Shown: positions 26,272-36,009, counted from the stretch's first letter. The stretch: DNA of 64,000 nucleotides from Armatimonadota bacterium (GCA_021324165.1 JAJPJR010000068.1:35493-99492); one strand, 5' to 3'. The notes: generated by a model from the letters alone, not told the origin. Made by a program: numbers and translations.

Positions 26272-27445
26272 CGCGATCCTCCAAACTTGAAAGCCTGTTG
26301 ACGCACGTTTGCGCCGCTCCGAGGCCAATCGCCAGAGCCAGCAGGCTGCTTCCGCCATAACTGATAAACGGCAGCGGAATTCCCACGGAAGGCAGCAGCG
26401 CTCCCACCATTAAAAGATTAATGACTGCCTGCGATCCGATCCACCACCCCACGCCGCCGATGACCATGCGGCACCATCGGTTTGGCGCGCGCGTAGAAAG
26501 CACGATCAACCGCAGCGAAAGACCGGCGATCAGCGCGATCGCGATCAGCGAACCCATCAGCCCGAACTCCTCGGCGATCGTGGTGAACGCGTAATCGGTT
26601 GTTGCCGCCGGAAGAACGTGCTTGGCGTGTCCGCGTCCGATTCCAACTCCTGTGAGACCCCCCACTGCCTGGGCTTTTTCGGATTCAGCCGGCTGATAAC
26701 CGAACGTCGCCACGCCTTCCTGCGACCATCGGTCGGCGTTGCGAAGCATTCTTTCTGCGCGATAGTCCTTGGAATGCGCCAACAGATAAAACATCAGGAG
26801 CCCGACAATCGCGAGACCAATCAAAACTCTGGCCCTTACGCCGCCGAATAAGAGAACTCCATATGCGCACATCGCGACACACGACGCCGTTCCCATATCG
26901 GGCTGACGCTCGATGAGAAAAACCACCGTTCCTATAAGGACCCACGGAAAGATTGCGCGGACAAACGGAACGAACCTCGCATCCATCCACTCGGGCCAAT
27001 CGCGCCAAACTCTGCCAAATTGCACCGGTTTGCGCATCAGAACGGATGCTGCGAACAGAATCATCACGGGCTTCATCAGTTCGCCTGGCTGCAGATAGCC
27101 GACGCGAAAATCGAGCCAGCGCCATGCTTGGCGTTCTTGGTGTCCTAAGGGTGGAATAAACACCAAAATGCACATGATGAACAGAGCAGCGAACAGCCAT
27201 TTTGAAATCGCCTGCAGCCGCGTCCACGAACTTCTTACAATAACCAGATAAATGAACGCAGACAAAAGAAGGAGCGCGAACTGCTTCCTCACTTCGGTCG
27301 AAACGAGCGATCCGCCTTCGCGGATCGAATTCGCATAACCGGCATCGAACGTGCAGAACAGTCCGCCGATTGCAAGAATCGCTGCCAGCCAGAAAACCGT
27401 CTTGTCGCCGATGATCGCAAACGACCGGTCTCGCATTCTAAGCAT
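26216..27445 (-). CDS. ftsW: Cell division SEDS glycosyltransferase FtsW
   Basis: This 409-residue polytopic protein of the SEDS family is the septal peptidoglycan polymerase partnered with FtsI. About ten hydrophobic segments are present. SEDS motifs are RQAWRWLDF, GLTGVGIGRG, YAFTTIAEEFG and PLPFISYGGSSL. The tail is basic (RNWRRYGRTRLTRT). ATG at 27445 overlaps the end of murD by 8 bases. FtsW rather than RodA follows from its place in the dcw cluster. Confidence 0.95.
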   Translation of the reverse strand: MLRMRDRSFAIIGDKTVFWLAAILAIGGLFCTFDAGYANSIREGGSLVSTEVRKQFALLLLSAFIYLVIVRSSWTRLQAISKWLFAALFIMCILVFIPPLGHQERQAWRWLDFRVGYLQPGELMKPVMILFAASVLMRKPVQFGRVWRDWPEWMDARFVPFVRAIFPWVLIGTVVFLIERQPDMGTASCVAMCAYGVLLFGGVRARVLIGLAIVGLLMFYLLAHSKDYRAERMLRNADRWSQEGVATFGYQPAESEKAQAVGGLTGVGIGRGHAKHVLPAATTDYAFTTIAEEFGLMGSLIAIALIAGLSLRLIVLSTRAPNRWCRMVIGGVGWWIGSQAVINLLMVGALLPSVGIPLPFISYGGSSLLALAIGLGAAQTCVNRLSSLEDRGAADRNWRRYGRTRLTRT

Positions 27446-28802
27446 GGGCGCGCTCCAACACTAAGGATCGAAAACGATCGCCGCGTTCGATAAAACTGTC
27501 GAACTGATCGAAACTTGCGCAGCCAGGAGCAAGAATCACCGTATCGCCGGAGACGGCTTCGTTTCGTGCGGCGTTCAGGGCTTCGTCCAACGTGTCGAAC
27601 CGCTCGGCGTCGCATCCACCCGAGGCGATCGCATCGGCGAGTTTCGGCGCATCGCGGCCGAACAGATACGCCTTTTTTAGTTTTGATGCGATTCGAACAA
27701 GCGGAGAGAGGTCGCTCACTTTGCAAACGCCGCCGGCCAAAAGCAGCGTTGATCCTTCCAATGCCGATAGCGAAGATTCCACCGCCGCGGGATTCGTGCA
27801 CATGCTGTTATTGATATAACGCACGCCCGCCTGTTCGCCGACAAACTCCATTCGGTTTCGCAGACCTTTGAAACTGGTTATGGCTTGCGAGCAGCCTTCC
27901 AACGTTGCACCGAACGGCAGGCTGAGCAGCGATGCGAACGCGCAGTTTTCCAGATTATGCTGTCCAGGAAACCAAAGACTCCGCGATTCGATCACCACCG
28001 CGCTGTTCACAAAACTAAGACGGCCTTGTTCGAGCAAAGCGTCGCAGCCGGTCGAGCCGATGCTCAAAAGATTCACGCCGGATTCAGTTGGCGGGAACGT
28101 TTCCGGCCTGTCGTGGTGAGCAACGACGGTATCGCCCGCCCCCATGTTTGAAAAAACCTTCCGCTTGGTCGCCGCGTACTGTTCGAAACTGGAGTATCGG
28201 TCGAGGTGATCGGGCGCGATCTGAATGATGGCCGCGGCACGAGGACGAAACTCGGCGATCCATTCAAGTTGGAAGGAGCTCACTTCGGCCACCAAAATAT
28301 CCGTGGGGCTCGCGTTCAGCGCCGCGGTGGTAACAACGGTTTCGTCATATCCGCTGCCGGCGATGTTTCCGCAAAGAACTGCGCTCTGCTTTTGCGTTTT
28401 CAACATGTGCCAAGTGAGCGCCGTAACCGTTGACTTTCCGTTCGTTCCCGTGACTGCGATGATAGGAGCGCGCGAAATGCGATACGCGATCTCCATTTCT
28501 GAATGAATCGGAACCCCGGCAGCGGCGGCAGATCGAAGCGTTGGATGATTTGCCGAAACCCCCGGCGACGGAGCGATGAGATCTAACGTCGAAAACTGCA
28601 AGTCGCCCGACCAACTTGTGATGACATCCACTCCAGCCGCGCAAAGCGCATCCGATGCGGCAAGAAGATCCGGATTGTCGGCCGATTTTTCGTCAACTGC
28701 CAAAACTTTCGCTCCCACGGCGTTCAGCGTTTTGGACATTCCAAATCCAGCGCGTCCCAAGCCGATGACCACAACGCGCGCATCGCGATAACTGTTCGTC
28801 AT
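27438..28802 (-). CDS. murD: UDP-MurNAc-L-alanine--D-glutamate ligase MurD
   Basis: MurD adds D-Glu to the UDP-muramoyl precursor. The 454-residue product has an N-terminal Rossmann domain (ARVVVIGLGRAGFGMSK), the ATP loop VTGTNGKSTVTAL and the C-terminal domain around LLLAGGVCK. The frame is open a further 104 codons upstream, but the ATG at 28802 overlaps the mraY stop (ATGA) and aligns with the family start, so it is preferred. Confidence 0.95.
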   Translation of the reverse strand: MTNSYRDARVVVIGLGRAGFGMSKTLNAVGAKVLAVDEKSADNPDLLAASDALCAAGVDVITSWSGDLQFSTLDLIAPSPGVSANHPTLRSAAAAGVPIHSEMEIAYRISRAPIIAVTGTNGKSTVTALTWHMLKTQKQSAVLCGNIAGSGYDETVVTTAALNASPTDILVAEVSSFQLEWIAEFRPRAAAIIQIAPDHLDRYSSFEQYAATKRKVFSNMGAGDTVVAHHDRPETFPPTESGVNLLSIGSTGCDALLEQGRLSFVNSAVVIESRSLWFPGQHNLENCAFASLLSLPFGATLEGCSQAITSFKGLRNRMEFVGEQAGVRYINNSMCTNPAAVESSLSALEGSTLLLAGGVCKVSDLSPLVRIASKLKKAYLFGRDAPKLADAIASGGCDAERFDTLDEALNAARNEAVSGDTVILAPGCASFDQFDSFIERGDRFRSLVLERAHA

Positions 28803-29689
28803 CGTTTTGCGCTCCAATCGGCGATGAGACTTAGGCTGATTGCGCCGAGCACAATCTGCGCCGCAACGAACGCTGCAACAATTCTCGTTTCGGGCCAACC
28901 CATCAGTTCGAACGAATGGTGGATCGGCGTTGCCGGAAAGATTTTTCGTTTGATCGTTTTTACCGCGAGGATTTGAACGGGAACCAGAACCAGTTCGATT
29001 AAGAAAATGGCGGCAGGCGGCCACGGCCACAACTCGGTTTTCCACGGAGAAGAAAGCAGCACCCAGCCGAACAACGCTCCAAGCGGAAGCGCTCCCACGT
29101 CTCCCATGAAACATTTGGCAGGGGGCGCATTAATCACCAAAAACGGCAGAAGCGCGCCGATGATCGCCATCGCCAATGCCGAAGATTGCAGCGCGGCAAA
29201 CGGAATCAGAGCAGCAATCATCAGGCTCGCGGCCAAGCCGTCCAAGCCGTCGGTAAAATTGTACGCATTCGCAAAAGTGACGAGAATGAACGCCGCGAAC
29301 GCCGATTCCCAATTGAAACCGCGCACCACGCAGAAAACTAAGCCGACGACGATCTGCGCAGCCAACTTTGTTTTCCATCGCAGCCCCCGCTGGCCCGTGA
29401 GCCTCTTGATCAGATAGTCATCGAAAAACCCGATGATTCCAAAACCGAAAACGATGATGCTGATCTCGGTGAAAGCGCCCCGAATCCAAACGGCTGCCGC
29501 AATCAGAATCGCCGCCAAAACGAAAACACCGCCAACGTTCGGCGTGCCGGATTTCGATTGGTGGCTTTCGGGCGCAAAAGCATAAGTTTCGCTCACGGCG
29601 TTCATGACGCGCATCGCGCGCATCCACGGATACGCAAAAAGCGCGGAAGCGATGAACGCCGTCCAAAACGACCTCATTTCTTCAGGCAA
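28799..29689 (-). CDS. mraY: Phospho-N-acetylmuramoyl-pentapeptide transferase MraY
   Basis: MraY transfers phospho-MurNAc-pentapeptide to undecaprenyl phosphate, giving lipid I. The 296-residue protein, shorter than the ~360 usual, has about nine helices and the catalytic sites GFFDDYLIKRL, NAYNFTDGLDG and CFMGDVGALPLG. The final loop reads PIHHSFELMGWPET, where the family normally has three consecutive His. I chose the TTG at 29689 because GGAGG is six bases upstream; an ATG at 29677 is the alternative. Confidence 0.93.
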   Translation of the reverse strand: MPEEMRSFWTAFIASALFAYPWMRAMRVMNAVSETYAFAPESHQSKSGTPNVGGVFVLAAILIAAAVWIRGAFTEISIIVFGFGIIGFFDDYLIKRLTGQRGLRWKTKLAAQIVVGLVFCVVRGFNWESAFAAFILVTFANAYNFTDGLDGLAASLMIAALIPFAALQSSALAMAIIGALLPFLVINAPPAKCFMGDVGALPLGALFGWVLLSSPWKTELWPWPPAAIFLIELVLVPVQILAVKTIKRKIFPATPIHHSFELMGWPETRIVAAFVAAQIVLGAISLSLIADWSAKR

Positions 29690-31040
29690 GTTTCACCTCC
29701 GATTCGGGAAGCGCTTTTTCCAATTCCACCGCGCGTGAGGCTTTCAAAAGTGCAACGCTTCCTTCACGAAGTCCCATCACGATCGGCCTCGCTTCGATCG
29801 CGGTTTTCAGATATTGAATCTCGCCCCTGAAACCCGCATCTTCGGCACCTTTTCCAATCAGCGCGGCCTCTTCGCCCACAACAATCAAACAGTCAATGTT
29901 CGATCTCGCAATTCTTTCGCCGATTTCCAGATGAAACGTTTTCGAAAACTCACCAAGTTCGCGCATGTCGCCCAGAATCGCGACCCGTTTGCCCGCAGCA
30001 GGAATGCGTTCGAGGTTGGCGATCGCTTCCGAACACGATTCGGGACTCGAGTTGTAAACGTCCACGATGATCTGCGCGCCGTGAATGAAAAGCGACTTCA
30101 TTCGACCAGCAGGAATCCGCGCGGTCATCATCGCTTGGCTCGCCGTCACTGCGTCAACACCCATCGAAACGGCGCAGGCAAGCGCGGCCGCGGCATTACG
30201 CGCTGCGGCAGAGCCCATGCCTTCCACGTCGCATTGGAACTTTTCGCTTTTGTGCAACACGTGCGCGCGGGTCCGTCCCGCTTTCCAATCCGTTTCCCAC
30301 TCGGCAACGCGCCAATCTGCATCCTCGGAAAAACCGAATGTTTGAAACGGGCACCCGCACGATTCTGACATCAGGTCCAAAAACCCATCATCGGCCGGAA
30401 CGGTGGCGAACCCCGATTGCGGAAGCGAACGCAACAGTTCGCATTTGGCTTCGGCGATCGCTTCCCGGCTTCCGAGTTCTCCGATGTGCGCGGTCCCCAA
30501 CGAACTGATCACACCGTATTGCGGCTTAGAAAACGAGCAGAGATGCGCGATCTGTCGCGGCCCACGCATCGCCATCTCTAAAACTGCAAAACGCGCGCGC
30601 GAATCCAGCATCATCCACACCTTTGGCAGGCCGAACTCGGTGTTCAAGTTTCCCGGCGACTTCAAAGCAAACTCATCCTGCACCGCCCCGCTCAAGTACT
30701 CCTTCACGCTGGTCTTTCCAACGCTTCCGGTAATTCCTGCCACTTTGCCGCCGAACGTCGCGCGAATCACCAACGCGATTTTTGCCAAACCGTCTTCGAT
30801 GGATTCGACCACAAATCTTGGAACCGGCGATGCGACCGTTCTTGTGGTCATCACGGCGACGGCGCCCCGTTCCACCGCCTGTGAAATGAAATTGTGTCCG
30901 TCGTGATTTGCGCCGACAATCGCGCAAAACAGATCGCCGGGTTCGGTGGTTCGGCTGTCCAGCGAGATTCCGCGGACGATGCCGTCACCCACGCGCCGCG
31001 TCCCGAGCACCGCAGCGATTTCGTCGAAGGTCAGCGTCAT
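29682..31040 (-). CDS. murF: UDP-MurNAc-tripeptide--D-Ala-D-Ala ligase MurF
   Basis: MurF completes the soluble precursor by adding D-Ala-D-Ala made by Ddl. The 452-residue product has the N-terminal uridine-binding domain (SLDSRTTEPGDLFCAI), the P-loop GITGSVGKTSVKEYL and the C-terminal region NSSPESCSEAIANLERIP with RVAILGDMRELG. Its ATG overlaps the murE stop (4 bases), and its end overlaps mraY by 8 bases. Confidence 0.95.
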   Translation of the reverse strand: MTLTFDEIAAVLGTRRVGDGIVRGISLDSRTTEPGDLFCAIVGANHDGHNFISQAVERGAVAVMTTRTVASPVPRFVVESIEDGLAKIALVIRATFGGKVAGITGSVGKTSVKEYLSGAVQDEFALKSPGNLNTEFGLPKVWMMLDSRARFAVLEMAMRGPRQIAHLCSFSKPQYGVISSLGTAHIGELGSREAIAEAKCELLRSLPQSGFATVPADDGFLDLMSESCGCPFQTFGFSEDADWRVAEWETDWKAGRTRAHVLHKSEKFQCDVEGMGSAAARNAAAALACAVSMGVDAVTASQAMMTARIPAGRMKSLFIHGAQIIVDVYNSSPESCSEAIANLERIPAAGKRVAILGDMRELGEFSKTFHLEIGERIARSNIDCLIVVGEEAALIGKGAEDAGFRGEIQYLKTAIEARPIVMGLREGSVALLKASRAVELEKALPESEVKLA

Positions 31041-32497
31041 TTGGACAAACTCCTGAGCGCGTTTTGCACCTCTTCGCGGTCGTCTAAATGATATTTTTTG
31101 TCGCCGATGATCTGATAATCTTCGTGCCCTTTGCCTGCGATCACCACCAGATCTCCCGGTTGCGCAGATTCAATCGCAAGGCGGATCGCGGCGCGGCGGT
31201 CGGGTTCAATCACCGCATCGGCGCCCTGCATACCCGCAACGATCTCTTCGATGATTGCGTGCGGGTTTTCGGTGCGTGGATTGTCGCTCGTGACATAAAT
31301 TCTCGTCGAGTATTTCGCCGCAACCGCACCCATCTTCGGTCGTTTCGCGCGGTCGCGGTCGCCGCCGCATCCAAAAACCGTAATCACTCGCTTTGGATGA
31401 AGTTCGACAACCGAAATAAGAAGTTTTTCGAGCGCATCCGGCGTGTGCGCATAATCCACAATGACAGAAAACGGTGCACCAGTAGGCACGGGTTCTAACC
31501 TTCCACGAACGGGAGGCGTGGTGCGCAGCGCGGCGATCGCTGCATCGGGCGGCACGCCGACGCCGAAGGCGCCCGCAACCGCCGCGAGCCCGTTCATCAC
31601 GTTAAACCTTCCGCCGATCGGCATCGCCGCCTGATACAAACTGCCGTTGTGCAAAAAATCGAACTCTAAACTTTCCGCGTCAAAGCGCGAGCGCACCAAC
31701 CGAAACGTATCGGCTCGCTCGCCAAAAGAAACGCCGCCGGGATATTTTTTCAAAAGACGTTTGCCGAAATCGTCATCGGCATTAATAACCCGCACCGGAG
31801 TTTTCCGAAGGCCGATTCCTTCGAACAGCCGGCACTTCGCGCTGAAATACGCATCCATCGTTTCGTGAAAATCCAAATGATCCTGCGAAAGATTTGTGAA
31901 CACCGCGCAGTCGAATTCGAATCCGTCTATCCGCCTCTGCTCAAGAGCGTGCGATGACACTTCCATGACCACAGTTCCGGCGCCCCGCCGTTTCAGCGCA
32001 GCCATCAGTTCGTTAGCTTCCGGCGCAAAGGGCGTTGTGTGTGCGGTTTCGATCGTCTCTCCGGCGAACCGAGCGCCGAGCGTGCCGGAATATGCTGCCG
32101 CCATGCCCGTCTTTTCAAGAATGTGCGCAATCAGCCACGCGGTAGTGGTCTTTCCGTTCGTGCCGGTGACTCCTATCAGTTTCAAATCGGCAGTGGGATC
32201 GCCATAAACCGCCTTGCACAACCGCCAGCACGCATCCACAGTGTCTTTTGCGATTGCGCAGGGCACACGACGATCGCGAAGTGCGGCGATTTCGGCAACG
32301 TTGTTCAGCACAACCGCCGAAGCGCCGTTTTGCAGCGCGGATTGAATAAACGCGTGGCCATCGTTCTTGCTGCCGGGCATGCACACAAACACACAACCGC
32401 TTCGCGCCGCGCGAGAATCAACGCAAACGGAATCAATTTCGGCATCGCCAAACACGTCGGTGCAGTTACTCAGGCTGGCAGCCTCAGCGAACCGCAA
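31037..32497 (-). CDS. murE: UDP-MurNAc-dipeptide ligase MurE (meso-diaminopimelate type)
   Basis: MurE adds the third stem residue. The 486-residue product has the P-loop GVTGTNGKTTTAWL, the domain 2 motif HTTPFAPEA and, in domain 3, DNPRTENPHAI. The DNPR sequence is the known mark of meso-diaminopimelate-adding enzymes, as against lysine-adding ones, so the organism should have DAP peptidoglycan. The start is TTG at 32497 with GGGAGAG upstream. It overlaps ftsI by 14 bases. Confidence 0.96.
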   Translation of the reverse strand: MRFAEAASLSNCTDVFGDAEIDSVCVDSRAARSGCVFVCMPGSKNDGHAFIQSALQNGASAVVLNNVAEIAALRDRRVPCAIAKDTVDACWRLCKAVYGDPTADLKLIGVTGTNGKTTTAWLIAHILEKTGMAAAYSGTLGARFAGETIETAHTTPFAPEANELMAALKRRGAGTVVMEVSSHALEQRRIDGFEFDCAVFTNLSQDHLDFHETMDAYFSAKCRLFEGIGLRKTPVRVINADDDFGKRLLKKYPGGVSFGERADTFRLVRSRFDAESLEFDFLHNGSLYQAAMPIGGRFNVMNGLAAVAGAFGVGVPPDAAIAALRTTPPVRGRLEPVPTGAPFSVIVDYAHTPDALEKLLISVVELHPKRVITVFGCGGDRDRAKRPKMGAVAAKYSTRIYVTSDNPRTENPHAIIEEIVAGMQGADAVIEPDRRAAIRLAIESAQPGDLVVIAGKGHEDYQIIGDKKYHLDDREEVQNALRSLSK

Positions 32498-34244
32498 GGG
32501 TCAACTCTCCCGGGCGGTCCGGCGGCAGATGATTTTTTTGAATCGTGAACTGTGCGACGTCACGAAAAACCGGGCCTGCGACGCTCGCGCCGTAATAACT
32601 TCCGTTCGAAGGCGAGTCAATCATCACAAGCACCAACGCTTTGGGCTGATTGGATGGAACGATTCCAACGAACGAACTCACGTAGTTTTCACCTTTCGAA
32701 CTGCCGAGCTTTTGCGCGGTTCCTGTCTTTCCTGCCAAGGCATACCCTTTGATTTTCAAATTGTGTCCTGTTCCGGCAGGCGAGTCAATGCACAACTCCA
32801 TCATGCGGCGCACACGGTCTGCCGTTTCGGCAGAAAAAATCCGCGTCTGCTTCGCTGGCGGCATCGGGTCGCCTCCAACCGATGCGACCAAGCGCGGCTC
32901 GCACATGATGCCGTGATTCGCAAAAACGGTAAACGCTGCGGCAAGCCGCAATGGGGCAACGTTAATGGACTGACCGAAACCCAAGTTCGCCATCTGCAGC
33001 AGTTTCGCAAACTCATTGGTGCGGAACTGCCCGACGGCCTCGTGTGCTAAGCCCACGCCGGCAGGCTTCAAAATGTTTAACCGTTTCAAAAGATCGTAAT
33101 AGCGATCGTATCCGATTTTTACTGCCCAAGTTGCGGCGGCCAAATTGCAGCTTTGCTCGATGCACAAATCGGGCGTCATCAATCCGTGTCGAGCCCCATG
33201 TGCGCAATGAATCACCTTCGTTGAAAACTGTTTCGATCCGGTGCAGTTCACCGTGTCGCTTAGGTGCACAACTCCGGAATCCAACCCCAAGGCAATCGTG
33301 AACAGTTTAAACGTAGATCCCGGTTCGAACACATAAGCGACGTTGGGATTAAGTTCAGGGCTGGTTCTCTGCTTTTCATGGCTCATCAGTCGAGCCAGCT
33401 GATATTCATCGGGGTGAAACGTGGGCCAGCTGGCGAGCGCCAAAACGTCGCCGGTATCGGGCCGCATCACAATGCATATTCCAGTTTTTGCCTTATTGCT
33501 CTCGCAAGCGGCGGCCAAAGATTTCATCGCCACGGTTTGCAAATCGCTGTCAATGGTCAAGTGAACATCTTTGCCATCAATTTTCGGTTTAGATTCCGAC
33601 GTTTTGATTGTCCACGGAAGAAACTCTCCTTCTCCGTCCGTAACACCGATCTGCATGCCGGGCGTACCGCGCAACGTTTTTTCGTACGACTGTTCGATTC
33701 CCGCGCGCCCCACGCCGTTATCCACAAATCCAACAACGGGCGCTCCGTATTCCAAAAGCGGATAGGTGCGGCGGCCTGTGGGTTTGCACCAGATTCCGTC
33801 GGCGGAATACTTGCGCTTGATTCGATCAACCGCGTCGGTTTGTTCCGAATTGAGTCCAACCGGCCATTCGCGCACGGGCCCTCCCCGAGATGCACAATCA
33901 TACAGCTCGGATGCCGGAATTCCCGTGACGTTCGACAACTCCCGATAAAGCGCCGGATTCAGCGGAACATCTTTCGGGTTCAGCCCAAAACTCGATTCGT
34001 CGGTGCTCCAAGCAAGCAGCTTGTCATCGGAAGAATAGATCGCGCCACGCTGCGCCGTGAGGAACCGCGTTGAGTCTAAGCGGTGCACTGCAACTGCGTT
34101 TTGGAGCACTCGCGCGCGCCCGAACCATTGCACCCGCAGTTGATTCGCGGCGGCGGCTCCAAATCCGCAGAACACGATTGCGAAAGCCACCCATGCATGC
34201 CACCTTCCTTCTGATTCCACCTTACTCGGGCTGACTCGGTTCAT
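32484..34244 (-). CDS. ftsI: Class B penicillin-binding protein (FtsI/PBP2 type)
   Basis: This is the septal transpeptidase that crosslinks peptidoglycan with FtsW. The 586-residue protein has a short cytoplasmic tail, one membrane helix (about 16-35) and a dimerisation domain starting TAQRGAIYSSDDKLLA. The transpeptidase domain holds the SxxK motif GSTFK, SxN as SCN and KTG as GKTGTAQ. No PASTA domains are seen. It overlaps ftsL by 23 bases. Confidence 0.95.
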   Translation of the reverse strand: MNRVSPSKVESEGRWHAWVAFAIVFCGFGAAAANQLRVQWFGRARVLQNAVAVHRLDSTRFLTAQRGAIYSSDDKLLAWSTDESSFGLNPKDVPLNPALYRELSNVTGIPASELYDCASRGGPVREWPVGLNSEQTDAVDRIKRKYSADGIWCKPTGRRTYPLLEYGAPVVGFVDNGVGRAGIEQSYEKTLRGTPGMQIGVTDGEGEFLPWTIKTSESKPKIDGKDVHLTIDSDLQTVAMKSLAAACESNKAKTGICIVMRPDTGDVLALASWPTFHPDEYQLARLMSHEKQRTSPELNPNVAYVFEPGSTFKLFTIALGLDSGVVHLSDTVNCTGSKQFSTKVIHCAHGARHGLMTPDLCIEQSCNLAAATWAVKIGYDRYYDLLKRLNILKPAGVGLAHEAVGQFRTNEFAKLLQMANLGFGQSINVAPLRLAAAFTVFANHGIMCEPRLVASVGGDPMPPAKQTRIFSAETADRVRRMMELCIDSPAGTGHNLKIKGYALAGKTGTAQKLGSSKGENYVSSFVGIVPSNQPKALVLVMIDSPSNGSYYGASVAGPVFRDVAQFTIQKNHLPPDRPGELTLAVR

Positions 34245-34584
34245 GCTCTACCGCATAAGACGGAACGAACCCGTTTACCGTTGCCCAGCGGTCAATGGAA
34301 TCGGCCCTCTGCATCCGTGCCAGTTCCAACCGCAAATCTTGCGTGCCTTTGGATGCCGCAGCCGCCCGCGCTTCTGCCGTCTGCGCCACGCGCCGAGAGT
34401 TTTCGATCATCAGCATTCCTGCAAACGAAAACGTTTGCTGCAGCAGGAATGTGAACCCCGTCATGCACACCGCAAAAACTGCGGCAGAGCGCACGCGGGC
34501 GCCCAGCCCGCGATTCGACACTCGCGTTCGATGTTGAATTCCGCCGGACAAACGTCCAGATCCCGGATGTAATATTGCACTCAT
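34222..34584 (-). CDS. ftsL: FtsL-like bitopic division protein
   Basis: This 120-residue protein has a basic cytoplasmic part (about 1-30), one membrane helix (SAAVFAVCMTGFTFLLQQ) and a helical, coiled-coil-prone periplasmic part (RRVAQTAEARAAAASKGTQDLRLELARMQ). FtsL sequences are barely conserved, so size, topology and the place between rsmH and ftsI carry the call. GGAGGAAACTGA precedes its ATG, which overlaps the rsmH stop (ATGA). Confidence 0.8.
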   Translation of the reverse strand: MSAILHPGSGRLSGGIQHRTRVSNRGLGARVRSAAVFAVCMTGFTFLLQQTFSFAGMLMIENSRRVAQTAEARAAAASKGTQDLRLELARMQRADSIDRWATVNGFVPSYAVEHEPSQPE

Positions 34585-35471
34585 TCAGTTTCCTCCTTGA
34601 TTCTTTCAATGCCTCTTAGTTTTGCGCTTCTGCTGCTTGGGTTGTCACGCCTTTCCGCTTCGCTTGGCACAATCGGTTTTTTCGTTAGAATTCGAAATCT
34701 TCGGTCTTCGGCCAAAAGTTTCATCGCGCGTTTGGCGCAGCCGTCTTCTCCTGAGTGATAACTTAATGTTGCGAGCCTTCCGCCGTCTTTCAACTTATCA
34801 GCGATGGCGATGATCGCCTGCTCCAACTGTTCCAGTTCATCGTTCACGCGGATTCTCACCGCTTGAAACGTGCGCGTTGCAGGATGAATGCGTTTGTCAC
34901 GGGCTTTGGGCGGAATCGCCGCGAGCACCGCTTCCACCAGATCGCCGGTGCGCTTCATCCTTCCCTGTTTTCTGCGCGAAACGATTTCGGCTGCAACTTT
35001 TCCTGCGAACCTTTCGCCGCCAAACTCCCTCAAAGTCTTTGCGATCTCTCCGTGCGTCGCGCGGTTCAGCCACGCCGCCGCGGTTTCTTTCGAAGACCGA
35101 TCCATCCGCATATCGAGCGGCGCGTCGGCTTGAAACGAAAAACCCCTTTCGACAGCCTCAAAATGCTCCAAGTTCACACCGAAATCAAGAAGAATCGCGT
35201 CGGCTGCATCCGAAACTCGGCGAGGGATGTCGCGGAAGTCTGCGTGAAGAAAAACTTTCGCGCCGGGCACATCCTTTAAGTTCTCTTTAGCTGTTGCAAG
35301 CATCTGTTCGTCCCAATCTATCCCTATCAACTTCCCTTTCGGTCCTGCCATGCGGAGCATCTGCGCCGCATGTCCGCCATGTCCGATCGTCGCATCAATC
35401 ACCACGGCACCGGGCTCGATGCGAAGCAGCTCCAACGTTTCCTTTAGCAGGACCGGTTTGTGCCGCTTCAC
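34581..35471 (-). CDS. rsmH: 16S rRNA m4C1402 methyltransferase RsmH (MraW)
   Basis: RsmH methylates N4 of C1402 in the 16S decoding centre using SAM. The 296-residue product opens with HKPVLLKETLELL and has the SAM loop VVIDATIGHGGHA. Family signatures DAILLDFGVN, ERGFSFQADAPLDMRMD and FQAVRIRVNDELEQLE are present, and STYHS-like LATLSYHSGED lies near the end. It starts at GTG 35471, two bases after the mraZ gene. Confidence 0.96.
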   Translation of the reverse strand: MKRHKPVLLKETLELLRIEPGAVVIDATIGHGGHAAQMLRMAGPKGKLIGIDWDEQMLATAKENLKDVPGAKVFLHADFRDIPRRVSDAADAILLDFGVNLEHFEAVERGFSFQADAPLDMRMDRSSKETAAAWLNRATHGEIAKTLREFGGERFAGKVAAEIVSRRKQGRMKRTGDLVEAVLAAIPPKARDKRIHPATRTFQAVRIRVNDELEQLEQAIIAIADKLKDGGRLATLSYHSGEDGCAKRAMKLLAEDRRFRILTKKPIVPSEAERRDNPSSRSAKLRGIERIKEETE

Positions 35472-35472
35472 C

Positions 35473-35895
35473 TCAAGCCTTGCCGGCTTGCCTCTTCGGA
35501 ATGGTTTTCAAATGCGTTACCATCCCAATCAGCTCCACCTCGCCTTCTTTCAATCCTGTGAACTCGCGCAGCCGCGAGGGAATCACAAAACGCCCCTGAG
35601 CATCGCATTTGATGTTCGCCTCGGCTCGTTCTCCCAACGCTCGCAGCATCTCGTCATCCTCTTCGCTTTGCATGTTCGTTTCGCTTGCGCGCGCCGTCTG
35701 CCATTCCCACTCTTCTTCCGACCACGCGCTCAGCAATCCACTCTTGTTCACCCACAAAACGAACGGCTTTCCCAACGCCTCTTCCATCTTCTTTGGAAGC
35801 CGGAGCCGACCCTTGTCGTCAATCACGGCTTCGTCGTGGCCCAACAACTGCCGCTTGGTTTCGATTCTTCGTCTGCTCGCGGCGATGTTTTCCAT
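35473..35895 (-). CDS. mraZ: Transcriptional regulator MraZ
   Basis: MraZ is a DNA-binding protein with two SpoVT/AbrB-like repeats that controls the dcw operon in other bacteria. The 140-residue product has repeat 1 AVIDDKGRLRLPKKMEEALGK and repeat 2 KCDAQGRFVIPSRLREFTGL. The N-terminus has about 15 extra residues before the usual start, and the extension is basic (RRRIETKR). No clear Shine-Dalgarno precedes the ATG at 35895. A strong hairpin and a sigma70-type promoter lie upstream. Confidence 0.94.
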   Translation of the reverse strand: MENIAASRRRIETKRQLLGHDEAVIDDKGRLRLPKKMEEALGKPFVLWVNKSGLLSAWSEEEWEWQTARASETNMQSEEDDEMLRALGERAEANIKCDAQGRFVIPSRLREFTGLKEGEVELIGMVTHLKTIPKRQAGKA

Positions 35896-35912
35896 AGTTC
35901 TTTGGCGTCAAC

Positions 35913-35940
35913 GGCGGGCCCACATCCGTGTGGGCCCGCC
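35913..35940 (-). promoter_or_regulatory. Perfect 12-bp hairpin in the mraZ leader
   Basis: GGCGGGCCCACA pairs fully with TGTGGGCCCGCC around a 4-base loop, ending 17 bases before the mraZ ATG. There is no T-tract on either side, so it is not an ordinary terminator. A weaker CACCC/GGGTG hairpin lies further upstream (about 35983-36000). Between the promoter and the ATG, roughly 110 bases of leader are predicted to be highly structured. Confidence 0.65.
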
Positions 35941-36009
35941 ATCTACAACTGGGAGAGCGCCCAAGCCCTCGCCCATAGGGAGCACCCCGTCCGTAGGGTG
36001 TTGGGGGTT

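Noticed and set aside
35941..36000. Mra leader as a known structured RNA (RNase P RNA, 6S or an actinobacterial mraW motif)
   Set aside because: None of their core sequences is recognisable. Only local hairpins can be supported.
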